Shown here: piece by piece, positions 56,137 to 64,000 of the stretch | Layout: each line of letters opens with the position of its first letter | Numbering within the stretch: the stretch's first letter is position 1 | NCBI RefSeq assembly: GCF_022763345.1 | Contig: NZ_JALEGS010000018.1 | Location: forward strand, 1-64,000 | Length of the DNA: 64,000 nt | Origin: Phaeodactylibacter sp. | GTDB taxonomy: Bacteria > Bacteroidota > Bacteroidia > Chitinophagales > Saprospiraceae | Direction: 5' to 3' | Position numbers and translations under genes: made by a program | The notes under the pieces: model-generated | Told to the model about the DNA's origin: nothing | Databases searched by the model: none | What the model saw: the letters and a program-made list of their open reading frames with translations, nothing else

Positions 56137-56895
56137 CTACGCGAGCTGCTGAGGCTTTCTTTTTGCCCGGGGCTTGCGCTCTGAAGGTTCCTTACGTTTG
56201 CTTTCCTTGAGCTCAAAGCTGAGCCCTTCGGCCAGCAACTGCTCATAACGGTTGCGGTCAAACTGATACAACCGGGCGGGGCGGTGCGCCACGCCTTCCT
56301 GGGTTTCCTCCAGGTCCACCAACAGATCCATGGTCAGAATCTTTTTCCGGAAATTACGCTTGTCCAGCTTGGTTTCCAAAATCGCTTCATAAAGGTGCTG
56401 CAGTTCCGTCAGGGTAAACTTAGGTGGCAATAACTCGAACCCCACCGGGCGGGAGCGGACCAGCCACTTCAGGCGGTTGAAGCAGGCATTGAGGATATCG
56501 TTGTGGTCAAACGCCAGGTCTTCCACCTCTGCCACAGAGTGCCATTTGGCTTTCCGGGCAATAGAAGAAGGCTGAAGTGTATAGTGGCTGATCTTAATGA
56601 GCGAAAAGTAGGCTACAGTAATGACCCGGCCAAAGGGGTGGCGGTTGACGGTACCGAAAGTCTTAACCTGCTCCAGGAATACATTGCGTAAGCCTGTCAA
56701 CTGTTCAAGAACCCGCTTGGCTGCGGTATCCAAATCTTCATTAGGGTACACAAAATAGCCTGGCAAGCCCCATTTGCCATGATAGGGCTCTTCCCCCCGC
56801 TTGATGAGCAATACTTTAAGATCGCCTTCATCAAATCCAAAAATCACATTATCAACTGTAAAAGCAGACTTAAAATATTCGTTGAATTCGTTCAT
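56137..56895 (-). CDS. Nudix-domain transcriptional regulator (NrtR-like)
   Basis: This 252-aa protein has an N-terminal Nudix fold (VDNVIFGFDEGDLKVLLIKR, KWGLPGYFV) in which the Nudix box is degenerate (RVLEQLTG instead of REVxEExG), as in the non-hydrolytic NrtR family. A C-terminal winged-helix part follows (about 150-230, TLTELQHLYEAIL and FRKKILTMDLLV). It probably senses a nucleotide or sugar metabolite and represses targets. A palindrome upstream at 56972 may be its own operator. Confidence 0.83.
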   Translation of the reverse strand: MNEFNEYFKSAFTVDNVIFGFDEGDLKVLLIKRGEEPYHGKWGLPGYFVYPNEDLDTAAKRVLEQLTGLRNVFLEQVKTFGTVNRHPFGRVITVAYFSLIKISHYTLQPSSIARKAKWHSVAEVEDLAFDHNDILNACFNRLKWLVRSRPVGFELLPPKFTLTELQHLYEAILETKLDKRNFRKKILTMDLLVDLEETQEGVAHRPARLYQFDRNRYEQLLAEGLSFELKESKRKEPSERKPRAKRKPQQLA

Positions 56896-57228
56896 TATAG
56901 CCAGTCATTCTAATATACAAGTGGAAAATAAAGAAATATTTCAATCCTTACCAAATTAAACACGACACACTTAGTGTATATTGTACACAATTTTATAGTG
57001 CAGATTAAGCGCTTGAGAATCAGCCGCAGATTCTCCTCGACAAAACTTCAAGGTATATTTTTCAAAAATGTTCTATATTTATTCAGTAAGCGCTTTCAGG
57101 CGCAAAAATATAAAAGTAAGAGTACCCCGGCATTGACATAACACACTGTTTCAGTCATTTGGTGGCAAAACAGAAGCTTTATCCGGGATAACCAGAATTG
57201 AAAATATGATTTAACGCGCTTCTGTAAT
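56896..57228. other. Divergent region between Nudix regulator and ComEC
   Basis: 333 bp without a convincing gene. It holds the palindrome at 56972-56990 and a hairpin (GAGAATC at 57015-57021 with GATTCTC at 57029-57035). It is AT-rich toward the right. Confidence 0.6.
56972..56990. promoter_or_regulatory. Candidate NrtR-like operator
   Basis: TAGTGTA (56972-56978) and TACACAA (56984-56990) form an imperfect 19-bp palindrome, 77 bp upstream of the Nudix regulator start. Size and style fit an NrtR-type site; autoregulation is an inference. Confidence 0.45.
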
Positions 57229-59343
57229 ATGAACTGGAGAGAGACCCCCATGTTAAGATTGCTGCTGTCCACTATGGTGGGGATTGGACTTGCCCGTATT
57301 TCACCTTATTGGGAGCTGGGGCTGGGGTTGGCACTCTTTGGCATTATTGCCCTGGGCCTTACCCTCTACCGGAAGTGGGCATTTCGCTTGCGGTGGATAC
57401 CTGGCGTAATGACAACCATGGCTTTTGCCGGGCTGGGGCTTGCGCTTGCCCTGCTGCACGATACCCGCAGCTACGCCCACCATTTCCAAAACCAACTCCG
57501 GGAAGACCACCCTGCTACTCTGGTGGGTGCAGTCATAGATGTTGTGCCGGCCGGGCAACGCCTGAAAGTTACGCTACGCGCTACAGCCATTTCAGACACA
57601 ACCGGCCACTCCCTACCTGCTACTGGCCAGGTACTCGCCTACCTCGACCGCCCCCTGCCGGATGCATCTCCCATTACTGGTGACCGGATTATGCTTCACG
57701 GAAAAGTCCGCCCGGTAAGCCCGCCTCTTAATCCGGATCAGTTCGACTATAGAAAATACCTGGCGGCCCGGGATATCCACCATCAGGTTTTTGCCGATAC
57801 CAATTGGATAAGGCTGGAGCACCGACCGGGCCTGCTGAGCTATGCTGCCCATCTGCGTACCCGGGCTTTAAAGATACTGGAACGATACCTGCCTACCCCA
57901 AACGAATATGCCGTAGGCGCCGCGCTGACTATGGGGTACAAATCGGCCCTAACGGAGGAAGTAGAAAACGCCTATGCCAATACCGGGGCCATGCATGTGC
58001 TGGCCGTCTCCGGGCTGCACGTTGGCCTGGTACAGCTCATTCTCATGTGGCTGCTGGGGCTTATCCCGCTAAGGCAGCCGTGGTGGAAAATAGTCAAGAC
58101 CGGGCTAATCATTGCCGGCATTTGGGCGTTTGCGCTTTTGACAGGTGCCGCACCCTCCGTGCTCCGTGCTTCCACTATGTTTAGCTTTCTGGCTGTAGGC
58201 CTTGCTTTACAGCGGACTACAAATGTCTACAACACCCTGTCTGCTTCAGCGCTTGTGCTCCTGGCGATCAACCCCAATCTGTTATACCATGTAGGTTTTC
58301 AGCTGTCCTACCTGGCGGTGCTGGGCATCGTCTACTTTCAGCCCCGCATCTACAGCCTTTGGCATATTGAGCACCGGATTGGTGACTATCTTTGGCAGCT
58401 ATCAGCGGTTTCTCTGGCGGCGCAACTCGGCACACTACCCATCAGCCTGTACTACTTTCATCAGTTCCCACTCTACTTTGTGCTTTCGGGCCTGATTGTA
58501 GTGCCCGCTGCCGGGCTCATCCTTTCCCTAACGCTTCTGCTGCTGGCCTTCCATAGTGTACCTGTGCTGGGAGCGCTGATCGCCAAAGCACTCTACGGCC
58601 TCATCTATTGGGTCAATGCGGGCATCTTTATCATTCAGCAACTGCCCGGCGGGCTTTTGGAAGGCATTTGGATTGGGCTCGCTGGCGTTTGGGGGCTCTA
58701 TGCCCTATTAACTGGGCTGATACTGGGGCACCGGACCCGGCAGTTCCGGTGGGTACTGGGCAGCTTGTTGACAGGAGCTTTGCTGGCAGGGAGTTACGCC
58801 TGGCAGAAGTGGGTAAGCTGGCATCAACAATCGGTGGTCGTGTATCAGGTGTATAAGCATACTGCGGTAGATGTATTTCACGGCAACGGCATTGCTCAAA
58901 TCACCAGCCCTGGATTGGAGCAGGACCGCCTGGCTTTCGCCTGTGAGGCGCACCGCTGGCGCCGTCGGGCCCGTGTGGATACCCTCCTTCACTCCCGGCA
59001 GTCCGCAAAGGTGGATGCCGCGGCGGGGCAAAAGGGCTACTGGCAGCTTGGGGAGGCCCGGTTGCTGGTCCTCGAAGAACCGGAACAATTGGCAGGTGAA
59101 GGAAGCTTCCGGGTGGATGCCGTGGTCCTTAGCCAAAGCCCTAAAGTAAGGCTTGGCGAAGTCCTGGAGCGCATAAACACCTCCTGCTTTATCGCTGATG
59201 GCTCCAATCCACCCTGGCGGGCAGCAGACTGGTCGGAGGAGGCGAAAGCGCTGGGACTGGCTTTTTATTACACTGCCCAGACAGGGGCGGTAACGCTGGA
59301 AAACAGTATCATCGAATCATGGATTAAAACCCCGGCAGAATGA
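57229..59343 (+). CDS. comEC: ComEC/Rec2-family DNA-uptake channel without intact MBL domain
   Basis: This 704-aa polytopic membrane protein has an N-terminal DUF4131-like part (about 1-190), then the Competence helices with MHVLAVSGLHVGLVQLIL (about 253-270) and a long hydrophobic bundle to about 530. The C-terminal part (530-704) has only a degenerate remnant (VDAVVLSQSPKVRLG) of the usual metallo-beta-lactamase-like domain, without the metal-binding HxHxDH. Its stop overlaps the next start by 4 bp (ATGA). It should transport single-stranded DNA across the inner membrane. Confidence 0.9.
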   Translation: MNWRETPMLRLLLSTMVGIGLARISPYWELGLGLALFGIIALGLTLYRKWAFRLRWIPGVMTTMAFAGLGLALALLHDTRSYAHHFQNQLREDHPATLVGAVIDVVPAGQRLKVTLRATAISDTTGHSLPATGQVLAYLDRPLPDASPITGDRIMLHGKVRPVSPPLNPDQFDYRKYLAARDIHHQVFADTNWIRLEHRPGLLSYAAHLRTRALKILERYLPTPNEYAVGAALTMGYKSALTEEVENAYANTGAMHVLAVSGLHVGLVQLILMWLLGLIPLRQPWWKIVKTGLIIAGIWAFALLTGAAPSVLRASTMFSFLAVGLALQRTTNVYNTLSASALVLLAINPNLLYHVGFQLSYLAVLGIVYFQPRIYSLWHIEHRIGDYLWQLSAVSLAAQLGTLPISLYYFHQFPLYFVLSGLIVVPAAGLILSLTLLLLAFHSVPVLGALIAKALYGLIYWVNAGIFIIQQLPGGLLEGIWIGLAGVWGLYALLTGLILGHRTRQFRWVLGSLLTGALLAGSYAWQKWVSWHQQSVVVYQVYKHTAVDVFHGNGIAQITSPGLEQDRLAFACEAHRWRRRARVDTLLHSRQSAKVDAAAGQKGYWQLGEARLLVLEEPEQLAGEGSFRVDAVVLSQSPKVRLGEVLERINTSCFIADGSNPPWRAADWSEEAKALGLAFYYTAQTGAVTLENSIIESWIKTPAE

Positions 59344-60479
59344 ACGACTGGCTTAAAGACTACTTCTATTACACCAAATCGGAGCGCAACGGAGCGTGGA
59401 TACTGGCGATTTTGATCTTTACTTTTGCACTGCTGCCATTGGTGTACCCCATTTTATCTCCTCCAACTTCTGTTGGATTTGATGATTTCGAGGCGGAGCT
59501 TAAAGCATTCCTGCCTCCTAAGGATGCCCCCTCCGCTACTGTACAGGAGCCAGACTTATTCCATTTTGATCCCAATACCTTACCCTTGGACAGCCTTCAG
59601 CTGCTGGGTCTGTCGCGCAAGACTGCTACCACTATTGTCCGCTTTCGCGAAAAGGTCAAGCCCTTCCGGCAGCCCGAAGACCTTCAGGATATTTACACCC
59701 TCTCTGAGGAGGATTATGCCCGGATCGCCCCTTACGTCCGCATACTGAGCCGCCCACCTAAGCCCCAACCTCAATCGAAACCTGCTGCCGAAGCGCCCGC
59801 CCCCCAACGCTTTGCCTTCGACCCCAATACCCTTTCCGGCGACAGCCTGATGCTGTTAGGGTTCTCCGGGCGTACCGTGCGCACCCTGATTAATTACCGG
59901 GATAAGGGAGGGAAGTTTCGACAGCCCGAAGACCTGAAAAAGATATATGGCTTACCTTCTGATCAGGCAGAAGCACTAATGCCTTTTGTATCGATCCCCA
60001 CAAGTGAGCGCAAGCCAGAAGACCAGGCAGCAGGTGCAGAAGCCCAAGTCGCCCCGCCGAAGCCTAAAGCACCTGAAACCCCTACATCCATCCGAATCAA
60101 TACCGCGACCCCGGAAGAGTGGCAGGCTTTGCAGGGAATCGGCCCGGCTTTCGCCCGCCGTATCTGTGGATTCAGAGACAAGCTGGGCGGTTTTGCTCAT
60201 GTGGACCAGGTTGGGGAGACTTACGGGCTGCCCGACAGCACCTTTCAGCGCATCCGTCCGCAATTGGTAGTAGACCGCCCGGTGCAGCGCCTGCGGATCA
60301 ACCATTTGGATGCGGCCGGCCTGAAGGCACACCCTTATCTGACCTGGAAGCACGCCAACGCCATTATCGCTTACCGGGGGCAGCACGGGGCTTTCAGCTC
60401 GGCTGAGGAGGTATCAAAAATCCGGTCGATCCCGGCAGAGGTACTGAAAAAAATGGAGCCTTACTGGTCGTTTGACTAG
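59340..60479 (+). CDS. ComEA-like four-fold helix-hairpin-helix protein
   Basis: This 379-aa protein has an N-terminal TM (WILAILIFTFALLPLVYPIL), then four helix-hairpin-helix units separated by Pro-rich linkers: FDPNTLPLDSLQLLGLSRKT, FDPNTLSGDSLMLLGFSGRT, RINTATPEEWQALQGIGPAF and RINHLDAAGLKAHPYLTWKH. The last two are the most ComEA-like. It is predicted to bind dsDNA in the periplasm next to ComEC. Translational coupling to comEC supports a joint role in DNA uptake. Confidence 0.88.
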   Translation: MNDWLKDYFYYTKSERNGAWILAILIFTFALLPLVYPILSPPTSVGFDDFEAELKAFLPPKDAPSATVQEPDLFHFDPNTLPLDSLQLLGLSRKTATTIVRFREKVKPFRQPEDLQDIYTLSEEDYARIAPYVRILSRPPKPQPQSKPAAEAPAPQRFAFDPNTLSGDSLMLLGFSGRTVRTLINYRDKGGKFRQPEDLKKIYGLPSDQAEALMPFVSIPTSERKPEDQAAGAEAQVAPPKPKAPETPTSIRINTATPEEWQALQGIGPAFARRICGFRDKLGGFAHVDQVGETYGLPDSTFQRIRPQLVVDRPVQRLRINHLDAAGLKAHPYLTWKHANAIIAYRGQHGAFSSAEEVSKIRSIPAEVLKKMEPYWSFD

Positions 60480-60484
60480 AGCGG

Positions 60485-61300
60485 CTACTCCCGCACCAGT
60501 AATAAAGGCAAGGGCGTATGCCAGGCCATGTACCGCAACAGGTGCCCATGCAGCAGGTGTTCATGAAAGGCCCTTCGCGGAATGTACATGGCAAGCATCT
60601 GTACCGGGTTTTGCTCCAGATAATAGGTAATGCCGCTCGTTATCTCCCGGTCACGTACCATGTCGATGCGCTGTCCATTCGCGTCAAGCTGCTCCAATTT
60701 GACCTTATCCTGTTCTCCCGGAAGCATATTGACAAAAAAAGGCTGTACAGAAGCATTCAGCGGCCCGGCTATCTCTTTCAGCCCCTGGAATACACGCTCT
60801 TCGCTGAGGGTGATATCAATCGCAAGAGCAATGCTTTCCAGCTTCTGGTAACGCGCTTTTTCCGGTATGATGAGCATAGGGCAGGGGCTGCGGCCAATGA
60901 GCTGGGTAGTAACACTGCCAAACAAGTGCTCCCGGATGTTGTGCTTTTCGCGCCCACCCAGAACGATGACCTCCGCCTGCAGCTCGCTGGCAGCCTGAAT
61001 AATTCCAGAGGCGACTTTCCCTGCTCTTACCTGAAAATGAAGATTGGACGAAGCTACATACTCCCGGGGCTGATCAGGATAGTGCCGGGCCCAGCGTTGC
61101 AGCTTTTTTTCATACGCCTGGTTATCGCGTTCAATGAGTGCCCGCCTGTGCTGCTCGGGCAGGGAGGTCTCCGCTTTCACCGCCTTATTGATGAAAAGCA
61201 GGTGGATTTCAGCCTTCAGGTGGGCGGCCAGTTGCAGGGTGTACTCAAAAGCAGTCCAGGCAGCGGGAGAAAAATCAGTCGCGACTAGCAATCGGTGCAT
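60485..61300 (-). CDS. Tandem universal stress protein
   Basis: This protein is 271 aa from ATG 61300 (MHRLLVATDFSPAAW); the frame continues to 61381, but that leader is not conserved. It has two UspA-like halves. The first has the nucleotide-binding pattern GGREKHNIREHLFGSVTTQL near residues 115-134; the second is degenerate. It probably binds ATP and modulates stress survival. It converges on the HhH gene, 5 bp away. Confidence 0.85.
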   Translation of the reverse strand: MHRLLVATDFSPAAWTAFEYTLQLAAHLKAEIHLLFINKAVKAETSLPEQHRRALIERDNQAYEKKLQRWARHYPDQPREYVASSNLHFQVRAGKVASGIIQAASELQAEVIVLGGREKHNIREHLFGSVTTQLIGRSPCPMLIIPEKARYQKLESIALAIDITLSEERVFQGLKEIAGPLNASVQPFFVNMLPGEQDKVKLEQLDANGQRIDMVRDREITSGITYYLEQNPVQMLAMYIPRRAFHEHLLHGHLLRYMAWHTPLPLLLVRE

Positions 61301-61590
61301 AAGGTTGGCACTTTTTAGACTGGAAAATAAAAAAAGAACGAGACTTCTAGTGCTGAAACGCGAATTAATCTCCTCTAACATAATTTAGTTAAAACCATCT
61401 GCGTTATACCCCGCGAAATCAATCTCAAAAACTATTGAGCGATTATTATCACGCCCCCAGATCACATCTTGCCTGCCATTTTGCCCGCCTCCTATCCGGT
61501 TTACGATGGCACTGTCCGCCTGCGGATTAGTCCACCAACCGGAAAATTTGTAATTTGCCACACTGATAACGGAACGAGGACAAACGATCT
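61301..61590. other. Intergenic region before the cyclase gene
   Basis: 290 bp between divergent genes. It presumably carries promoters for the stress protein and the cyclase. No additional gene is convincing. Confidence 0.5.
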
Positions 61591-64000
61591 GTGAAAAACC
61601 TAATTCCACACTTCATTCAGGACCGGTTTAAGGCAGGGCACGCCCAGGGGCAGTTGCAAGCCTATACGCTATTTGTGGACCTGTCCGGCTTTACACCGCT
61701 GACCGAAGCCCTGATGCAACAGGGTAGCCGGGGGGCGGAGCAATTGACCAATGTCCTCAATGAAATATTTGAGCCGCTCGTCCATTTGGTCTACAGCAGG
61801 GGCGGATTTATCCCTTATTTTGCCGGCGACGCCTTCACGGCTATTTTCCCTGCCGACCGTTCAGAGGAGCGGGGGCAGGATATCATCAAGGTAGCCATGC
61901 TTGCCCGCTACCTTTTCAGTAAGCGGGAATTCCGTTTCAACAACTTTACCATTGGCATCAAGTTTGGGCTCTCTTACGGCACCGTGGAATGGGGGATCGT
62001 AGGCAAAACGGACCATAAATCCTTCTATTTCCGGGGCAAGCCTATTGATCAGTGCGCCGAGTGCCAGGTGAAGGCTAAAGACCAGGATATTGTGGTGGAT
62101 GACGAGCTGGGGCATCAGCTTAAGCAGGAAGGCTTCTACCTGAAAAAACTGGAACAGGGCTTCTATAAAGTCTGGGGGCTGCTGCCGGAAGAGGAACGCA
62201 CGCTGCCGGAACGCGCTGAATTATCAGCACTGGATAAAGCCGTCGTACGGCAATTCCTACCGGAATCTGTAGCCAGCTATCAGCAAGATGGAGAGTTCCG
62301 CACCGTTATTTCCATTTTCCTTTCCTTTCAAGGCGTGGAAAGCCATGAGGTACTGGATGAGTTCGCGACTATCGTGATCGAGGAAATGCACAACTTTTCT
62401 GGTTACTTCAAGGAAGTGGATTTTGGAGACAAGGGAGGGGTCATGGTCGGCTTTTTCGGGGCGCCTGTTTCTTTTGAGAACAGCAACGACCGGGCCCTGG
62501 AGTTCATTTTCAGTGTAAGGGAAAACCTGCGGCAATTACAGTTGGATACCGGGCTGGAGTACCGGGCGGGCATCACCATCGGCACCGCCTACACCGGCAT
62601 TGTCGGAGGGCGGGAGCGCTGTCAGTACGCTGCAGTAGGCAACCGGGTCAATTTGGCTGCCCGGCTTATGACGCATGCCAAGTGGGGCGATGTGCTGGTG
62701 GACAGTGAGATACAGAAAAACCACCACTTCAACTTTCAGCACCGTGGCGACATCCGCTACAAAGGCATCAAAGGCAACGTACCTACCTACAAGCTGATTG
62801 GGCGCAACTACGAATCCCGACCAGCCTATTCCAGTCAGATGGTGGGCCGCAATCAGGAGCTGAGCGAGTTGTTGTCTTTCATACAGCCTGTATTTAAAGA
62901 GCAGGCCGCAGGCGTAGCGTATATTTTTGGAGAGGCCGGCGTTGGGAAAAGCCGCCTGATGCATGAGCTCAAAAAACTATTGTTTGAGGAAGGGCTGGTA
63001 CAATGGCACACTTGCCAGGCCGATCAGATTTTGCGCAAGCCCTTCAACCCTTTTATTACCTTCCTGAAAAATTACTTCGAGCAGTACCCGGAGAGTACCT
63101 CCTTGGCTAATTTCCAGCACTTCGAGGAGCGCTATAACCAGTTGCTGGAAGACCTGGAGGAGCTCAACCGCCCCGAAGCCAAAACCGCCCGCCGTGAACT
63201 GGTGCGGACCAAATCGGTACTGGCGGCCCTCATCGGGCTTAATTACCAGGATTCTATCTGGGATGTACTTGACGCCAAAGGCCGCTACCAGAATACCATC
63301 GCCTCCATTATCAACCTTTTTATTGCGGAGTCTCTCATACAGCCGGTTATTGTAGAAGTGGAAGACGGGCACTGGATGGATGAAAACAGCCGGGAGTTGC
63401 TCTCGGAGTTTATCCGTCAGGTGAACCGCTATCCGATTGCATTGGTCCTGACTTCCCGCTACCTTGACGATGGTTCCAAACCGAAATTGCTGGAGCCCGC
63501 CCTGCTGGAGCAGTATAGGCTGCCCCACATTGAAGTAGACCTGAACACATTGACTCCTGATGCCGTGCAGGAGTTTGCCGAACTGCGCCTGGGCGGCACC
63601 ATCCATCCGGAATTTTTGGACACCCTGCTCCGGACCTCCAACAGCAACCCTTTTTACCTGGAGCAGATGCTGGAATACTTTGCTGAGCGTGATTTGCTGG
63701 TACAGGAGAACGGGCGCTGGACCATACACGATCAAGATGTGAAGCTTTCCAGCTCCATCAATGCCATCCTCACCGCCCGCATCGACCGGCTGAGTGAACT
63801 GGTGAAGGAAACCGTAAAAGCCGCTGCGGTGATCGGCCGCGAGTTTGACATCCCTATTTTGACGCAAGTCATGCGCAAACAGGATGGCTTTGCGGCGAAG
63901 AACGGCGCTGCCTCGGCCGTCCTCCGCGATCAGATCAAGCGGGCGGAAAAGGGGCAAATCTGGCACGCCATGAATGAGCTGCGCTACATCTTCCGGCATT
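61591..64000 (+). CDS. Soluble-adenylyl-cyclase-like protein (two cyclase domains plus ATPase), partial
   Basis: A GTG start at 61591 opens a frame that continues to the end of the window (803 codons, C-terminus missing). No ATG precedes it because TGA and TAA lie 24-29 bases upstream. Domain 1 (about 20-180) has the class III metal-binding Asp30 (VDLSGFTPLTEAL) and Asp80 (FAGDAFTAIF). Domain 2 (about 230-400) has the transition-state Asn/Arg segment YAAVGNRVNLAARL. A P-loop ATPase follows (GEAGVGKSRL at about 447). This matches the architecture of mammalian soluble adenylyl cyclase. It likely makes cAMP in response to bicarbonate or another signal; the regulatory inference is by homology only. 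Confidence 0.88.
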   Translation, partial: MKNLIPHFIQDRFKAGHAQGQLQAYTLFVDLSGFTPLTEALMQQGSRGAEQLTNVLNEIFEPLVHLVYSRGGFIPYFAGDAFTAIFPADRSEERGQDIIKVAMLARYLFSKREFRFNNFTIGIKFGLSYGTVEWGIVGKTDHKSFYFRGKPIDQCAECQVKAKDQDIVVDDELGHQLKQEGFYLKKLEQGFYKVWGLLPEEERTLPERAELSALDKAVVRQFLPESVASYQQDGEFRTVISIFLSFQGVESHEVLDEFATIVIEEMHNFSGYFKEVDFGDKGGVMVGFFGAPVSFENSNDRALEFIFSVRENLRQLQLDTGLEYRAGITIGTAYTGIVGGRERCQYAAVGNRVNLAARLMTHAKWGDVLVDSEIQKNHHFNFQHRGDIRYKGIKGNVPTYKLIGRNYESRPAYSSQMVGRNQELSELLSFIQPVFKEQAAGVAYIFGEAGVGKSRLMHELKKLLFEEGLVQWHTCQADQILRKPFNPFITFLKNYFEQYPESTSLANFQHFEERYNQLLEDLEELNRPEAKTARRELVRTKSVLAALIGLNYQDSIWDVLDAKGRYQNTIASIINLFIAESLIQPVIVEVEDGHWMDENSRELLSEFIRQVNRYPIALVLTSRYLDDGSKPKLLEPALLEQYRLPHIEVDLNTLTPDAVQEFAELRLGGTIHPEFLDTLLRTSNSNPFYLEQMLEYFAERDLLVQENGRWTIHDQDVKLSSSINAILTARIDRLSELVKETVKAAAVIGREFDIPILTQVMRKQDGFAAKNGAASAVLRDQIKRAEKGQIWHAMNELRYIFRH

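Noticed and set aside
61385..61609. Minus-strand ORF of 74 aa between the stress protein and the cyclase
   Set aside because: It overlaps the GTG start of the cyclase gene, has no recognisable fold or neighbour logic, and its composition looks like intergenic DNA.
62977..63999. Long minus-strand ORF (340 aa) inside the cyclase gene
   Set aside because: It is the antisense of a clear coding frame with intact cyclase and P-loop motifs; its composition is typical of a shadow.

Overview
This window looks like chromosomal DNA of a free-living Bacteroidota, most likely a Saprospiria/Lewinella-type marine bacterium. The reasons are a SusC/SusD pair with a hybrid two-component regulator, many Bacteroidota-style lipoproteins, very weak Shine-Dalgarno signals, -7 boxes of the TAnnTTTG type, and a short, MBL-less ComEC. 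The taxonomic placement is an inference from gene content. No rRNA, tRNA or CRISPR array was seen.

Layout. (1) 131-7654: a specialised-lipid or polyketide locus. A type III polyketide synthase is followed on the minus strand by an enoyl-ACP-reductase-like SDR, a FabZ-like dehydratase, a KAS II-like ketosynthase, an ACP, a phosphopantetheinyl transferase and an MMPL/RND exporter. A methyltransferase converges on it from the other strand. The likely logic is ACP-bound starter assembly, extension and cyclisation by the type III PKS, methylation and export. (2) 7744-10440: an S41 peptidase lipoprotein and a lipoprotein beta-carbonic anhydrase, each preceded by a copy of the same 37-bp upstream sequence, then a cold-shock-domain protein. 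(3) 10512-31587: about 21 kb of minus-strand genes that fit no standard annotation. They include a HEAT-like membrane protein, a 761-aa unknown, a 1508-aa DUF6603-like beta-rich protein, a nitrilase-fold protein, a tiny basic protein with a G9 tract, a secreted fibre-like protein, a 1614-aa giant, a pentapeptide-repeat protein fused to an EF-Tu-like G domain, a membrane-anchored Cys-rich protein and a small beta-rich protein. This is the best candidate for an undescribed multi-protein system.

(4) 31811-34289: a helical hypothetical protein, an intergenic MITE-like palindrome with perfect 18-bp inverted ends, and a Cys-rich lipoprotein. (5) 34646-48026: a glycan/sugar-uptake locus with a hybrid two-component sensor, an outer-membrane-like protein, SusC, SusD, a PhyH-family dioxygenase and a sugar-porter MFS transporter, but no glycoside hydrolase. 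(6) 48282-50448: an RluA-type pseudouridine synthase and a small AT-rich toxin-antitoxin pair (PIN toxin and RHH-like antitoxin) bracketed by related short repeats. (7) 50464-54914: a MacAB-like efflux operon with one ATPase, two FtsX-type permeases and one HlyD-type adaptor. (8) 55338-60479: a lipoprotein, a NrtR-like Nudix regulator, and translationally coupled ComEC and ComEA-like DNA-uptake proteins. (9) 60485-64000: a tandem universal stress protein and a large soluble-adenylyl-cyclase-like protein with a GTG start that runs off the window end.

Dispersed repeats deserve attention: a hairpin repeat at 11-99 recurs inverted at 55048-55107, and an approximately 80-nt repeat occurs on both sides of the toxin-antitoxin pair.
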